A stretch of 64,000 bases of DNA from SHVO01 sp041905525 (GTDB lineage: Bacteria > Pseudomonadota > Alphaproteobacteria > Rhodospirillales > Rhodospirillaceae). Of this stretch, positions 45,733 to 53,684 are shown in pieces. The stretch is from positions 124,001 to 188,000 of the forward strand of contig JAYRKY010000002.1 of NCBI GenBank assembly GCA_041905525.1, read 5' to 3'. The first letter of the stretch is position 1, and the number at the start of each line of letters is the position of its first letter. Position numbers and translations under genes: made by a program. The notes under the pieces were generated by a model. The model was not told the origin of the DNA and did no database searches. It worked only from the letters and a program-made list of their open reading frames with translations.

Positions 45733-46326
45733 CTAGGCGAAGTCCGCGGCCAGCGAAGCCCTGCTGTCTTCGCTTAAGATCGCGAGGTGTCCGTAGCGCG
45801 GATGCGTGATGCCCAGCGTGACTTGCGTCCCGGGCGTGCGGAAGGCGGCCACCTGCTCGGGCGTAAACGTGAAGTGCAGGAAATGCACCGACGACGTTTT
45901 CCCTTCCGGCGTCGTGCGCTCCATGTCGTCTTCCGGTACCGCCGTCACCTGATGACCGGCGAAGCTCAGGCTCACCATCGTTTCGACGTGGCCGAGGCCG
46001 GCGAGGGTCCGGCGACGCACGCCTTCGTCCTCGATCTCGATCATCATCGTGGCGACCAGCTCCTTGCCTTGCGGAATCAGCGGATTGTACGCCGACAGCT
46101 CGCCTTCGATCTGCTCGTCGCCGCCGCGCTCGATGTAAAGCATCTCCTGCACCTGCGCCCACATCGTGTCGTAGTTCTCGAAATACAGCGTTACGTGCGG
46201 GCCGACATGAATCCGGCGCTGGCGTTTCACGTCGACAAGCTTGCGGCGGTGATCGGCGCGGATCTTGGTGTACTGGGACATCGGCATGATGTCCGCCGGC
46301 GTGATGTGGCGTTGTTCTCTCGACAT
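45733..46326 (-). CDS. DUF3501-family protein
   Basis: 197 residues. The N-terminus SREQRHITPADIMPMSQYTK, the middle ENYDTMWAQVQEMLYIERGG and the C-terminal HPRYGHLAILSEDSRASLAADF are the DUF3501 hallmarks. The family has no assigned activity. From memory it recurs next to a heterodisulfide-reductase-like Fe-S protein and a rubrerythrin, as here, so it probably belongs to the same redox function. It begins nine bases after the Fe-S protein stop. It has no cysteine, so it is not itself an Fe-S protein. Confidence 0.9.
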   Translation of the reverse strand: MSREQRHITPADIMPMSQYTKIRADHRRKLVDVKRQRRIHVGPHVTLYFENYDTMWAQVQEMLYIERGGDEQIEGELSAYNPLIPQGKELVATMMIEIEDEGVRRRTLAGLGHVETMVSLSFAGHQVTAVPEDDMERTTPEGKTSSVHFLHFTFTPEQVAAFRTPGTQVTLGITHPRYGHLAILSEDSRASLAADFA

Positions 46327-46335
46327 GGGCTCTCT

Positions 46336-47691
46336 CTATAAACCGTAGGCCTTCGCAAGAATCTCAATCGGGTGAAAGGCGCGCTGGCCCTCCTGGGCGC
46401 CGTCTTTCGGCGCGGCCGGATCCAGCTTCCCGAACCCTTGGGCGATATGCTTGCCGGCCAGCGGGCATTCTGAGGCGACGAACGCCTTGTTCGCATCGGC
46501 TGCCCGGCGCACGGTCTGCCGCGCGAACTTGGTGGCGATCTCGAAGTTGCCCTTGCGGATTCCCCACGAGCCGCCGTGACCCGAGCAGCGTTCGATCACG
46601 CTGACATCGGTGTCGGGAATGACCCGCAGCATCTCGGCGCCCATCGCGCCCATGTTCTGGGCGCGGGCGTGGCAGGCCAGGTGCAGCGCGACGCCGCCCG
46701 TGACGGGCGTCAGTCCGGGCGCCATGCCTTCCTTGTCGGCGATGTCCACAATGTATTCGGCGATATCGTAGGTCGCCTGCGACAGGGTCTTCACGTCCGC
46801 ATCGTCGGGCACGATCAGCGGCCATTCGAATTTCATCATCAGGGCGCAACTCGGGATCAGGGCGATCACGTCCTTGCCCGCCTCGATATGCGGCTTGAAC
46901 GCCTGCGCGATCTGTTTGGCCTTCTCGGCGACGCGCGCGAGATCGCCTTGCTCCAGCTGCGGCATGCCGCAGCAGCCGGGATAGATCACCTCGGTCTCGA
47001 CGCCGTTCTTGGCCAGCACCTTCAGCGCCGACTCTCCGATGTGTGGATTATTGTAGTTGGCGAAGCAGGTGGCGAAGATCACCGCCTTGCGGCCGAACGC
47101 GGGCGCGTCGCGGTTCACCTCCGGCGGCGCGCTCTTGGCGCGCGCGGTGAACGTTTGCCCGTGGAACTTCGGCAGCTCGACATTGCGGTCGATGCCCGCC
47201 ACCTTTTCCAGCAGGCCGCGCGTCATCCCGTTGCTGCGGTCCGAGGCCCAGTTCGCGATCTTCGGCGCGATGGCGGCCAGCTTGCCGTTGCGGTCGGTTT
47301 CGGTGAACTGCTTTTCGTAGAAGGACGTACCACCGCGCTTGGCGCGCTCGGCGGCGCGGTAACGCAGCATCAGGTGCGGGAAGTCGATGTTGAACTCGTG
47401 CGGCGGCACGTACGGACATTTTGTCATGAAGCACATGTCGCACAGCGTGCAGGCGTCCACGACCTTGCCGAAGTCTTCGCTCTTAAGACCATGAACCTCG
47501 GCGTCGCCCGCCTCGTCGACCATGTCGAACAGGCGCGGGAAGGAATCGCATAGATTGAAGCAGCGGCGGCAGCCGTGACAGACGTCGAACTGGCGGCGCA
47601 TCTCGGCGTCGAGTTTCTCGGCGTCGAAATAGTCCGGGTTCTGCCAATCGATAATGTGCCGGGTCGGCGCTTCGAGACTGCCTTCTCTCAT
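46336..47691 (-). CDS. Heterodisulfide-reductase-like/GlpC-type double 4Fe-4S protein
   Basis: 451 residues. Two ferredoxin-type clusters are bound by CHGCRRCFNLC (Cys 38, 41, 44, 48) and CTLCDMCFMTKC (Cys 81, 84, 87, 92). Two CCG-type domains follow: YPGCCGMPQLEQGD is complete, while the second reads ERCSGHGGSWG with Ser in place of the second Cys. In HdrB/HdrD and GlpC the CCG domains bind a cluster or donate electrons to a membrane quinone pool. No membrane anchor is present. It sits between rubrerythrin and DUF3501 and is most simply an electron carrier for rubrerythrin. Confidence 0.9.
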   Translation of the reverse strand: MREGSLEAPTRHIIDWQNPDYFDAEKLDAEMRRQFDVCHGCRRCFNLCDSFPRLFDMVDEAGDAEVHGLKSEDFGKVVDACTLCDMCFMTKCPYVPPHEFNIDFPHLMLRYRAAERAKRGGTSFYEKQFTETDRNGKLAAIAPKIANWASDRSNGMTRGLLEKVAGIDRNVELPKFHGQTFTARAKSAPPEVNRDAPAFGRKAVIFATCFANYNNPHIGESALKVLAKNGVETEVIYPGCCGMPQLEQGDLARVAEKAKQIAQAFKPHIEAGKDVIALIPSCALMMKFEWPLIVPDDADVKTLSQATYDIAEYIVDIADKEGMAPGLTPVTGGVALHLACHARAQNMGAMGAEMLRVIPDTDVSVIERCSGHGGSWGIRKGNFEIATKFARQTVRRAADANKAFVASECPLAGKHIAQGFGKLDPAAPKDGAQEGQRAFHPIEILAKAYGL

Positions 47692-47734
47692 GCGTCCAGG
47701 GCTCCTGGTCTCTTTTGGGGAAAATGGGCGGGAG

Positions 47735-47775
47735 AATAAAAAACGCCGGCGGGAGCGTTGAGCCCCGCCGGCGTT
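47735..47775 (-). terminator. Intrinsic terminator after rubrerythrin
   Basis: CCCGCCGGCGTT and AACGCCGGCGGG form a twelve-base-pair stem (47764-47775 with 47742-47753). On the - strand the stem is followed by a T-rich run (TTTTTT ATT). It lies 25 bases after the rbr stop and 44 bases before the Fe-S gene, so it may attenuate transcription into the two downstream genes. Confidence 0.85.
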
Positions 47776-47799
47776 CGCAGCACTTAAAACGATCGAACG

Positions 47800-48219
47800 T
47801 TAGGCGAGGCTGTCGAGCGCCTTCTGGAAGCGGCCGGCGTGCGACTTCTCGGCCTTCGCCAGGGTTTCGAACCAGTCGGCGATTTCGTCGAAGCCTTCTT
47901 CGCGCGCGGTCTTGGCCATGCCCGGGTACATGTCGGTGTACTCGTGGGTTTCGCCCGCGACCGAGGCCTTCAGGTTGGCTTTGGTTTCGCCGATGGGATA
48001 ACCGGTGGCCGGATCGCCGACGGCTTCGAGATACTCGAGGTGACCGAACGCGTGGCCGGTTTCGCCTTCCGCGGTCGAGCGGAACAGCGCCGAGACTTCG
48101 TTCTGGCCTTCGACGTCGGCCTTCTGCGCGAAGTACAGATAGCGGCGGTTCGCTTGGCTTTCACCGGCGAATGCGGCCTTCAGGTTACCTTCGGTCTTTG
48201 AACCTTTCAGCTGAGCCAT
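47800..48219 (-). CDS. rbr: Rubrerythrin-like diiron protein (no rubredoxin domain)
   Basis: 139 residues of the ferritin-like four-helix fold. AFAGESQANRRYLYFAQKAD and AEGETGHAFGHLEYLEAVG carry the ExxH-type iron ligands, and SVAGETHEYTDMYPGMAKTA and AKAEKSHAGRFQKALDSL provide the second pair. The rubredoxin CxxC domain found in classical rubrerythrins is missing, so electrons must come from another protein. The Fe-S gene downstream is a natural candidate. It is likely a peroxidase that removes hydrogen peroxide in the cytosol. A strong promoter and an Irr-type operator precede it. Confidence 0.92.
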   Translation of the reverse strand: MAQLKGSKTEGNLKAAFAGESQANRRYLYFAQKADVEGQNEVSALFRSTAEGETGHAFGHLEYLEAVGDPATGYPIGETKANLKASVAGETHEYTDMYPGMAKTAREEGFDEIADWFETLAKAEKSHAGRFQKALDSLA

Positions 48220-48312
48220 GGAAGTCTCCTTTTTCCCTTCTAGTGTTTGCGAGAGCGTCAGGAAGGCGCTGGAAAAGCGCCGCGGCAGAACACCGCGAAA
48301 ATTTGCGTCTTC

Positions 48313-48341
48313 GTTGTAAGAAGACAGGTCTAAGTAGTCAA
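48313..48341 (-). promoter_or_regulatory. Probable sigma-70 promoter of rbr
   Basis: Reading leftward, TTGACT (48341-48336), a 17-base spacer and TACAAC (48318-48313). The -35 matches the consensus at five of six bases, and spacing is ideal. It lies about 94 bases before the rbr start and just downstream of the iron-control palindrome. Confidence 0.6.
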
Positions 48342-48346
48342 GTTGA

Positions 48347-48361
48347 TTAGAAATTCTCTAA
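48347..48361. promoter_or_regulatory. Iron-control-element-like operator (Irr box) upstream of rbr
   Basis: TTAGAAATTCTCTAA matches the alphaproteobacterial ICE pattern TTAGAAnnnTTCTAA at eleven of twelve defined bases. It ends five bases upstream of the rbr -35 hexamer and downstream of the irr stop, a position where Irr, bound in iron-poor or heme-poor cells, could activate or interfere with rbr transcription. The consensus is from memory. Confidence 0.55.
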
Positions 48362-48392
48362 AGTGGGAAGCGTGCCGCCTCGACGAGGTCGC

Positions 48393-48815
48393 CTAATTGC
48401 GGACGCGGATAATGACGTCGACGCGCGAAATCGCAGAACCGCCGGGCGCCTCGGGCAAATGCGCGATGCGCACGCTATCGGGCGGGATGTCCTGGAGTTC
48501 GCCGGTGCCTTCAAAATAGAAGTGATGGTGCTCGCCGGTGTTGGTGTCGAAATACGAACTCGAAGAGTCGAGCGAGATCTCCCGCAGCAGTCCCTTCGCC
48601 GTGAAGTCGTGCAGCGCGTTGTAGATGGTCGCCAGCGAGACATCGACGCGCGCCTGTTTGGCGTCGTTGAACAGGCTTTCCGCCGTCACATGGCAGTGGC
48701 CCCTCGCGAACAGGAGTTTCGCAAGCGCGAGACGCTGGCGCGTCGGCCGTAGGCCGCTGGCGCGCAGCTTCTCAAGCACGGTCGTGTCGGGTGCTGATGT
48801 CTTTTTCTGCTGCAT
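48393..48815 (-). CDS. irr: Irr-type Fur-family transcriptional regulator
   Basis: 140 residues, Fur superfamily. LRPTRQRLALAKLLFARG is the winged-helix start; DVSLATIYNALHDFTAKGLL is the recognition helix region; SSYFDTNTGEHHHFYFEGTG with the HHH motif is characteristic of Irr rather than Fur, Zur or PerR. There is no clear Gly-Cys-Pro heme motif near the start, so heme may be bound only at HHH. Irr senses heme and iron status in alphaproteobacteria. It precedes the rbr gene on the same strand and an imperfect ICE-like site lies upstream of its own start. Confidence 0.9.
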   Translation of the reverse strand: MQQKKTSAPDTTVLEKLRASGLRPTRQRLALAKLLFARGHCHVTAESLFNDAKQARVDVSLATIYNALHDFTAKGLLREISLDSSSSYFDTNTGEHHHFYFEGTGELQDIPPDSVRIAHLPEAPGGSAISRVDVIIRVRN

Positions 48816-49315
48816 GGTCGTTGGTGTTTTCGCCCACCTCGGAAACAGAATAGGGCCAATTCAGTCCGTTTAGAAGTCGTATAAGATATTTTTTGCGGTG
48901 GGGAATAAAGCTGAAAGAACGGCTTAGCGCAACTGTGCACCCTTGGCTGCCTAGGCAGGCCGCGCCGCGGCACCCCATTAACGGGGGGGGGGGGGGAGAA
49001 GGTGGTGGACCGGCAAGGCCATTGGGGATGAGGGGGAGGGGAAACAGCCCCGCCGATCCACCTTCGGATCCCGTGTGGGATCACAAGCAAAACGGGTTTT
49101 CTTACTTCTTGTCGGACCGCGACTGCAGGCAGCAGCGATCCGCCCATGAGCAAAAGATGGGCTGCAAATGTGGTTCAACTAGGGCCTTGAGCTTACATTC
49201 CTGTTATCCCGCCTAACGTGGGGCGGCGATCGACGGAGGCAAAAACAGGGCTATTCCACAGCACCGCGCGGTTTGTGAATCCGAAAGATCGGCAGAGACG
49301 GGAGAACGTAGGCGG
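48816..49315. other. 500-base noncoding stretch with a run of 14 G
   Basis: The gap between the cold-shock gene stop and the irr start. It has no convincing gene. It contains a homopolymer of 14 G at 48983-48996, a perfect hairpin GATCCC-GTGT-GGGATC near 49065-49085, and a G-rich stretch around 49020-49040. A 107-residue + strand frame across it is rejected. I could not recognise 6S RNA, tmRNA or a riboswitch, but a small RNA cannot be excluded. Confidence 0.5.
48870..48884. promoter_or_regulatory. Weaker ICE-like site upstream of irr
   Basis: TTAGAAGTCGTATAA matches the left half of the ICE pattern fully and four of six bases of the right half. It sits about 55 bases upstream of the irr start on the coding strand, where autoregulation would be expected. 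Confidence 0.3.
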
Positions 49316-49834
49316 CTAGTCGTTCATATGCGACAGAGACATGCCGAGCAGCTCGATCCGTACGGCCATCGGGCCTTTCTTGCCCGACCGAACGTACATC
49401 CGCACGTGCTGGCCTGACTCGAGGCGATCGAGGTTCGAGCGCTGCAGCGCGCCGATGCCGATGAACACATCGGCGCCGCCGCCCGCGGGCATCCCAAACC
49501 CGTAGCCTTTATCGACGGCGAAGAATTTGATCTCGCCTTCGATAACGCTTTCTTCGCCCTCACCCATCGACTCGTCATCGGCCACGGTCGAATCATCGAC
49601 GCGCCCAATGATCGCGACTTGCGGGCCGCGCGGCCCGTCGGTGAGATCACAGATGATCGTTGCACCTTGGCGAAGCGTACGCAGGCCTGCGCGCTGAACG
49701 ACGGAGACGTGCAGAAACGCATCTGCCGATCCGTCCATCGGTGCAACGAAACCAAAACCCTTCGCCGGATTGAACCACTTAACTTTCGCGGTCACGCCTG
49801 ATTTGGCAGATACCGCCTGAGAAGACGTCTGCAT
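49316..49834 (-). CDS. Two-domain cold-shock protein
   Basis: 172 residues. The first CSD (about 13-80) has the RNP1-like KGFGFV in VKWFNPAKGFGFVAPMDG and the second (about 98-165) has KGYGFG in IKFFAVDKGYGFGMPAGG. An acidic linker (DDSTVADDESMGEGEES) joins them. Tandem CSD proteins like this are found in alphaproteobacteria such as Caulobacter (CspC/D type). They bind single-stranded RNA or DNA and act as RNA chaperones in cold or stationary phase. It lies downstream of glpK, with a 215-base upstream gap that holds a long hairpin. Confidence 0.92.
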   Translation of the reverse strand: MQTSSQAVSAKSGVTAKVKWFNPAKGFGFVAPMDGSADAFLHVSVVQRAGLRTLRQGATIICDLTDGPRGPQVAIIGRVDDSTVADDESMGEGEESVIEGEIKFFAVDKGYGFGMPAGGGADVFIGIGALQRSNLDRLESGQHVRMYVRSGKKGPMAVRIELLGMSLSHMND

Positions 49835-49984
49835 TGGAAATTACTAACCCCCACCCCAAGGCAAAAAAACACTACACCAAGTCACGGTTGCGCTTCAAAG
49901 GACTCGCGCGCGCGAACGTGATTTGCGACCTCCGGGGGGATGATGGAGCGGATCGCAATGAACCCTCCGCGCGCCGTGTCGCGC

Positions 49985-50028
49985 CGGGAGAGCACCCATA
50001 TATTGTGGGTGGGGCGTTCTCCCGTTTT
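49985..50028. other. Long hairpin between glpK and the cold-shock gene
   Basis: CGGGAGA (49985-49991) pairs with TCTCCCG (50018-50024), and inner CACCCA (49993-49998) with TGGGTG (50006-50011), leaving a small AT-rich loop. TTTT follows on the + strand. It may end glpK transcription (without a T run on the - strand) or belong to the 5' leader of the cold-shock mRNA, whose genes often carry structured leaders. Confidence 0.5.
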
Positions 50029-50049
50029 GGGACGGAAAGGTCTACGCCG

Positions 50050-51561
50050 CTAGGCGCGCGGCGGCGTTAGAACACGGCCGACCGCGACCCGCCAGCCCGC
50101 CAGCAGTACCGCGCGCGTCTCCGGCGCAAGCCGCGGACGCGCTGAAAAATCCAGTTTCCATGCGGCTTTGATCGCGTCCGGGGACGCGAACAGTCCTGCG
50201 CCAAGTCCGGCGAGGAAGGCCGCGCCCAGCACCGTCGTCTCGCCGTAGGCCGGACGTTCCACCGGCAATCCGGTCAGGTCCGCCAGTCTTTGGACCAGCC
50301 ATTTGTTGGAGACCATGCCGCCGTCCACCCGCAGCGCACCCGGGGCGGCGATCCCGTCCTGCTGCAATGCGGAAAGCAGGTCGCAGGTCTGGAAACAGAC
50401 CGAATCGAGCGCCGCGCGTACGATTTCCGCGCGCCCCGAGTCGCGCGTCAGACCCAAAATCGCCCCGCGCGCAGTGGGGTCCCAATAGGGCGCGCCGAGC
50501 CCCGTGAACGCCGGCACAAAGAGGACCCCGCCTGGGCGCGCCGCGCCGCCCGCGTCGTCCAGGCGGGCCGCAAGGTCTTCGCTCTGCGCCGCCGTATCGA
50601 TCATACCGACGCCGTCGCGCAGCCATTGCACAACGGTGCCCGCGTTGAAGATGCTGCCCTCCAGCGCATATGTCGTCGCGCCGTTGAGACGGTAGGCGAT
50701 GGTGGTCAGCAGCCGGTGACGCGAGGTCAGCGGCGTCGCGCCGGTGTTCACCAATACGAAACAGCCGGTGCCGTAGGTGCTCTTGATACTACCCGGCTCG
50801 AAGCAGGCTTGTCCGACAAGCGCGCCTTGTTGATCGCCCACCACTGCGGTGATCGGGATCGCGCGCCCGAACAGCGCGGGGTCGGTCTGGCCATACAGCG
50901 CGGCGGTGTCGCGCACATCGGGCAGCACGTGGCGGGGCACGTCGAACAGCGCCAGGAGTTCCTCGTCCCATGCGCCGCGGTGAATATCGTAGAGCATGGT
51001 GCGCGACGCGTTCGTCGCATCGGTCGCGTGGGTGCGTCCGCCGGTCAATCGCCACACCAGGAACGAATCGATGGTGCCGAAGGCCAAATGGCCGGCGGCC
51101 GCCGCGGCTTTCACCTCGGCGCTTTGCGACAGGATCCACTCCACCTTGGTCGCCGAGAAATAGGAATCGATCAGAAGTCCGGTCTTCTTTTGGATCAGCG
51201 GAGACTTGCCCGCCTCGCGCAGAGCTTCGCAGCGTGCGGCGCCGCGCCGGTCCTGCCACACGATGGCGTTGCCGACGGTCTTATGGGTTCGCTTGTCCCA
51301 CACCAGCGTGGTCTCGCGCTGATTGGTGATTCCGATGGCGGCGATGTCCGACGCGCCGCCCACCGCCGCGATGGCCGCGCGGCAAACTTCGACCGTGGTG
51401 CGCCAGACCTCCTCGGGATCATGTTCGACCCATCCGTCCCGTGGATAGATTTGAGGGAACGGTTTTTGCGCGGTCGCAAGCGCGGCGCCGGCGGCGTCGA
51501 AAACAACGGCGCGAGTCGACGTCGTGCCTTGATCGATGGAAAGGATGTAGGGCCCAGCCAT
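50050..51561 (-). CDS. glpK: Glycerol kinase
   Basis: 503 residues, normal for GlpK. The N-terminal ATPase motif is ILSIDQGTTSTRAVVFD, the substrate region ITNQRETTLVWDKRT and VWQDRRGA, and the FGGY signatures are KSTYGTGCFVLVNTG and LRVDGGMVSNKWLVQ. It phosphorylates glycerol with ATP at the cytoplasmic side. No facilitator or glpD is adjacent. The gene starts 29 bases after the cNMP/TPR gene stop on the same strand, so they might be transcribed together. Confidence 0.96.
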   Translation of the reverse strand: MAGPYILSIDQGTTSTRAVVFDAAGAALATAQKPFPQIYPRDGWVEHDPEEVWRTTVEVCRAAIAAVGGASDIAAIGITNQRETTLVWDKRTHKTVGNAIVWQDRRGAARCEALREAGKSPLIQKKTGLLIDSYFSATKVEWILSQSAEVKAAAAAGHLAFGTIDSFLVWRLTGGRTHATDATNASRTMLYDIHRGAWDEELLALFDVPRHVLPDVRDTAALYGQTDPALFGRAIPITAVVGDQQGALVGQACFEPGSIKSTYGTGCFVLVNTGATPLTSRHRLLTTIAYRLNGATTYALEGSIFNAGTVVQWLRDGVGMIDTAAQSEDLAARLDDAGGAARPGGVLFVPAFTGLGAPYWDPTARGAILGLTRDSGRAEIVRAALDSVCFQTCDLLSALQQDGIAAPGALRVDGGMVSNKWLVQRLADLTGLPVERPAYGETTVLGAAFLAGLGAGLFASPDAIKAAWKLDFSARPRLAPETRAVLLAGWRVAVGRVLTPPRA

Positions 51562-51590
51562 GGGCCGCAGTTTAGACCCGGCGCGCGGTC

Positions 51591-53573
51591 TTACGCGACC
51601 TCGTTGATGCCCAGATCGTCGTTACCGCCGAGGATCGAGCTCCAATCGTAGGGCTCTTCGGTGATGTTGAAGTTCTGCGCCCAGACCGGATCGGCAGCGC
51701 GGCGGTCGCTCGTGCTCTGGATTTGCTTCTCGGCGCGCTGGAGGTTGCGTTCGGTCACGATCGCCATGCGTCCGGCGCCGTGCTCCTTGTAAACCGCCAG
51801 GGCCAGACGGAAAGCGTCGCCCGAGGCGCGCATGTATTCCCACTCGCCGGTGTGCTTGGCCAGAAGGAAAAGCGCCGAGCCCAGGGTGTTCTGGATCGAG
51901 GCCCACTGCAGCGGTGCCGTGTCGGGCGTGCGGACCTGCAACGCGGACACGCAGGACTTCACCGCGTATTCCAGAATCGGCACGCTGCGGATGTTGTCGC
52001 CGTAGACCTGAAGGATCTGGGCGAGGGCGTTGGAGATTTCCGAGAACCGGATCGGATGGGTGTACTTGTTGAACACCTGGCGCGCCGCCTGGCAGGCGTG
52101 GATCGCTTCGCGCAAGGCGTTGTCGTCGCCCATGGCCATGTCGAGCTTATAAAGCACGCAGCCGAGGCGATACTTCACCAGGCCCCAGTCGATGATCTGA
52201 CGGCGGCGGGAGATATGCATCAGCGCGCGGCGATAGGCGTCCGCGGCTTGTTCAAGCGAATCCGTATCGCCGCTGCGCTCGGCGATGATCTGCAGTGCGA
52301 GACCCAGCTGTTGGAACAACTGTCCCAGCATCGGCGACTGATCACTGCCCAGCAGGTCGATGGCCATACGCCAGGCTTCCACCGCGCCGTGGTACCAGCT
52401 GCGGTCGCCTTCAAGCTGCGCGCATACGGCGCACACGTTGCCGTAGCAGAACAGGATCGCGGCGCGTTCGGACGGTTCCATCGCGGCCGACGGTTCTGCG
52501 CCCATGGCGCGGGCGGCGACGGCGATGGCCGGAAGCGCCGAGCGCAGGATGCGCCCTTGCGAGAAACTTCTGGGATCGATCGCGGCCAAGGTCACGGCGC
52601 GGATCAGCGGCACCCAATCGGTGTAGAAATCCACCGGCACGTTCAAGACGTTCAGCGCCGTGAAGCGGCCCGGACGCTCGCCGGGGCTCGATGCGGTGGC
52701 GGTGAAATGCAGCTCGATGTTGCGGCCCGTGGGGTCGATGTTGCCCCAAATCAGAAGATCGGCGTTCTGATCGGCCATCCAGGCGCGCGCATCGCGTGTC
52801 GCGCGTTTCATCAGCTCGTCGTTGGCCGTGGCGCCGGGTTCCGTCACGCCGGGCACGAAACGCGTCAGATCGCGGTCGATGGCGATGGTGCGCACGCCGG
52901 GAATACCGTCCAGTGCCTGAATCAGATTCTTATGCTGCACATCTTCGAAGTCGTCGCGCAGCTTCGCGACCATCACCAGGATATCGCCCGGGGTCGGAGC
53001 CTTGGCGCGCTTGCCGGGACGGCGCGTCGGATCTTTCACCACCGCGTCGAAAATCTTTTCAATGAAAGTCGGCTGACGTTCGCCGATCAGGTTTTGCGGC
53101 AGCGGGCGGCCGACGCGCAGCGGCGGCGGCGCTTGCAACGGTTCCGGATCGGCCACCGGCACGGGCAGATTCTGGGCGGCCGAGCGATACGCCGCGGCGC
53201 GGATCGGATCGACCGTATCCGGGCCCTTCATGCGGCGGGCCAGCTTGGTCATCACCTTCAGCGCCGTGTCGGGATCGGTCTCCATCTGGCGCAGGAATTC
53301 GTCGCGCGGGATCGCCCTTACGGTCACGGCGCCGCGCGCGCGCGCGGTGGCGGCGCGCGGAGCGTTGTCCAGAATGCCGAGTTCACCGAAGAGTTCGCCG
53401 GCCTTCAGCCGGGCCATCACGGTCAGGCCTTCAGGCCCGTCCTTCACCAGTTCGACCGAACCCTCGAGGACTTCGAACGCCCACGAGCTATCGTCGCCCT
53501 GCCGGTAGATGGATTCGCCGTCGCGAAAGGCCTTGGTGATGGTTCTCAAAGCGATTGTCCCACTCTCTCTCAC
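51591..53573 (-). CDS. Cyclic-nucleotide-binding domain protein with TPR-like C-terminus
   Basis: About 660 residues. Residues from roughly 10 to 120 form a CRP-type cyclic-nucleotide-binding domain with the phosphate cassette FGELGILDNAPRAATARA including its Arg. A linker with a proline-rich segment (DPEPLQAPPPL) leads to an alpha/beta region (about 200-320; ADLLIWGNIDPTGRNIELHF) also known from TPR signalling proteins. The remaining half is helical with TPR character (DSLEQAADAYRRALMHISRR). No DNA-binding HTH is present. The GTG at 53573 has GAAGGA five bases upstream and is preferred to an ATG 33 bases earlier. Function unknown; a cAMP/cGMP-controlled scaffold is a guess. Confidence 0.8.
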   Translation of the reverse strand: MRESGTIALRTITKAFRDGESIYRQGDDSSWAFEVLEGSVELVKDGPEGLTVMARLKAGELFGELGILDNAPRAATARARGAVTVRAIPRDEFLRQMETDPDTALKVMTKLARRMKGPDTVDPIRAAAYRSAAQNLPVPVADPEPLQAPPPLRVGRPLPQNLIGERQPTFIEKIFDAVVKDPTRRPGKRAKAPTPGDILVMVAKLRDDFEDVQHKNLIQALDGIPGVRTIAIDRDLTRFVPGVTEPGATANDELMKRATRDARAWMADQNADLLIWGNIDPTGRNIELHFTATASSPGERPGRFTALNVLNVPVDFYTDWVPLIRAVTLAAIDPRSFSQGRILRSALPAIAVAARAMGAEPSAAMEPSERAAILFCYGNVCAVCAQLEGDRSWYHGAVEAWRMAIDLLGSDQSPMLGQLFQQLGLALQIIAERSGDTDSLEQAADAYRRALMHISRRRQIIDWGLVKYRLGCVLYKLDMAMGDDNALREAIHACQAARQVFNKYTHPIRFSEISNALAQILQVYGDNIRSVPILEYAVKSCVSALQVRTPDTAPLQWASIQNTLGSALFLLAKHTGEWEYMRASGDAFRLALAVYKEHGAGRMAIVTERNLQRAEKQIQSTSDRRAADPVWAQNFNITEEPYDWSSILGGNDDLGINEVA

Positions 53574-53684
53574 CGGTCCTTCTGGAACGGTTTGCGATGG
53601 CGGCACTTTGCCTGGGGGACCTTTAATAAACGTTAAGCGGGTGGAGCCGGGGGCCCGCTCTCCGCAAGTCAGAGCCTACTAATT

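Noticed and set aside
48686..49153. 155-residue - strand frame overlapping irr
   Set aside because: Its 3' half lies out of frame inside irr, and the remainder is Pro/Arg-rich without motifs.
48893..49216. 107-residue + strand frame across the run of 14 G
   Set aside because: Starts at TTG, low-complexity Gly/Arg/Pro content from the G run, no homology features; more likely noncoding.
49834..50070. 78-residue + strand frame upstream of the cold-shock gene
   Set aside because: Overlaps the glpK 3' end, Arg-rich, no domain; the region looks like a leader/terminator stretch.
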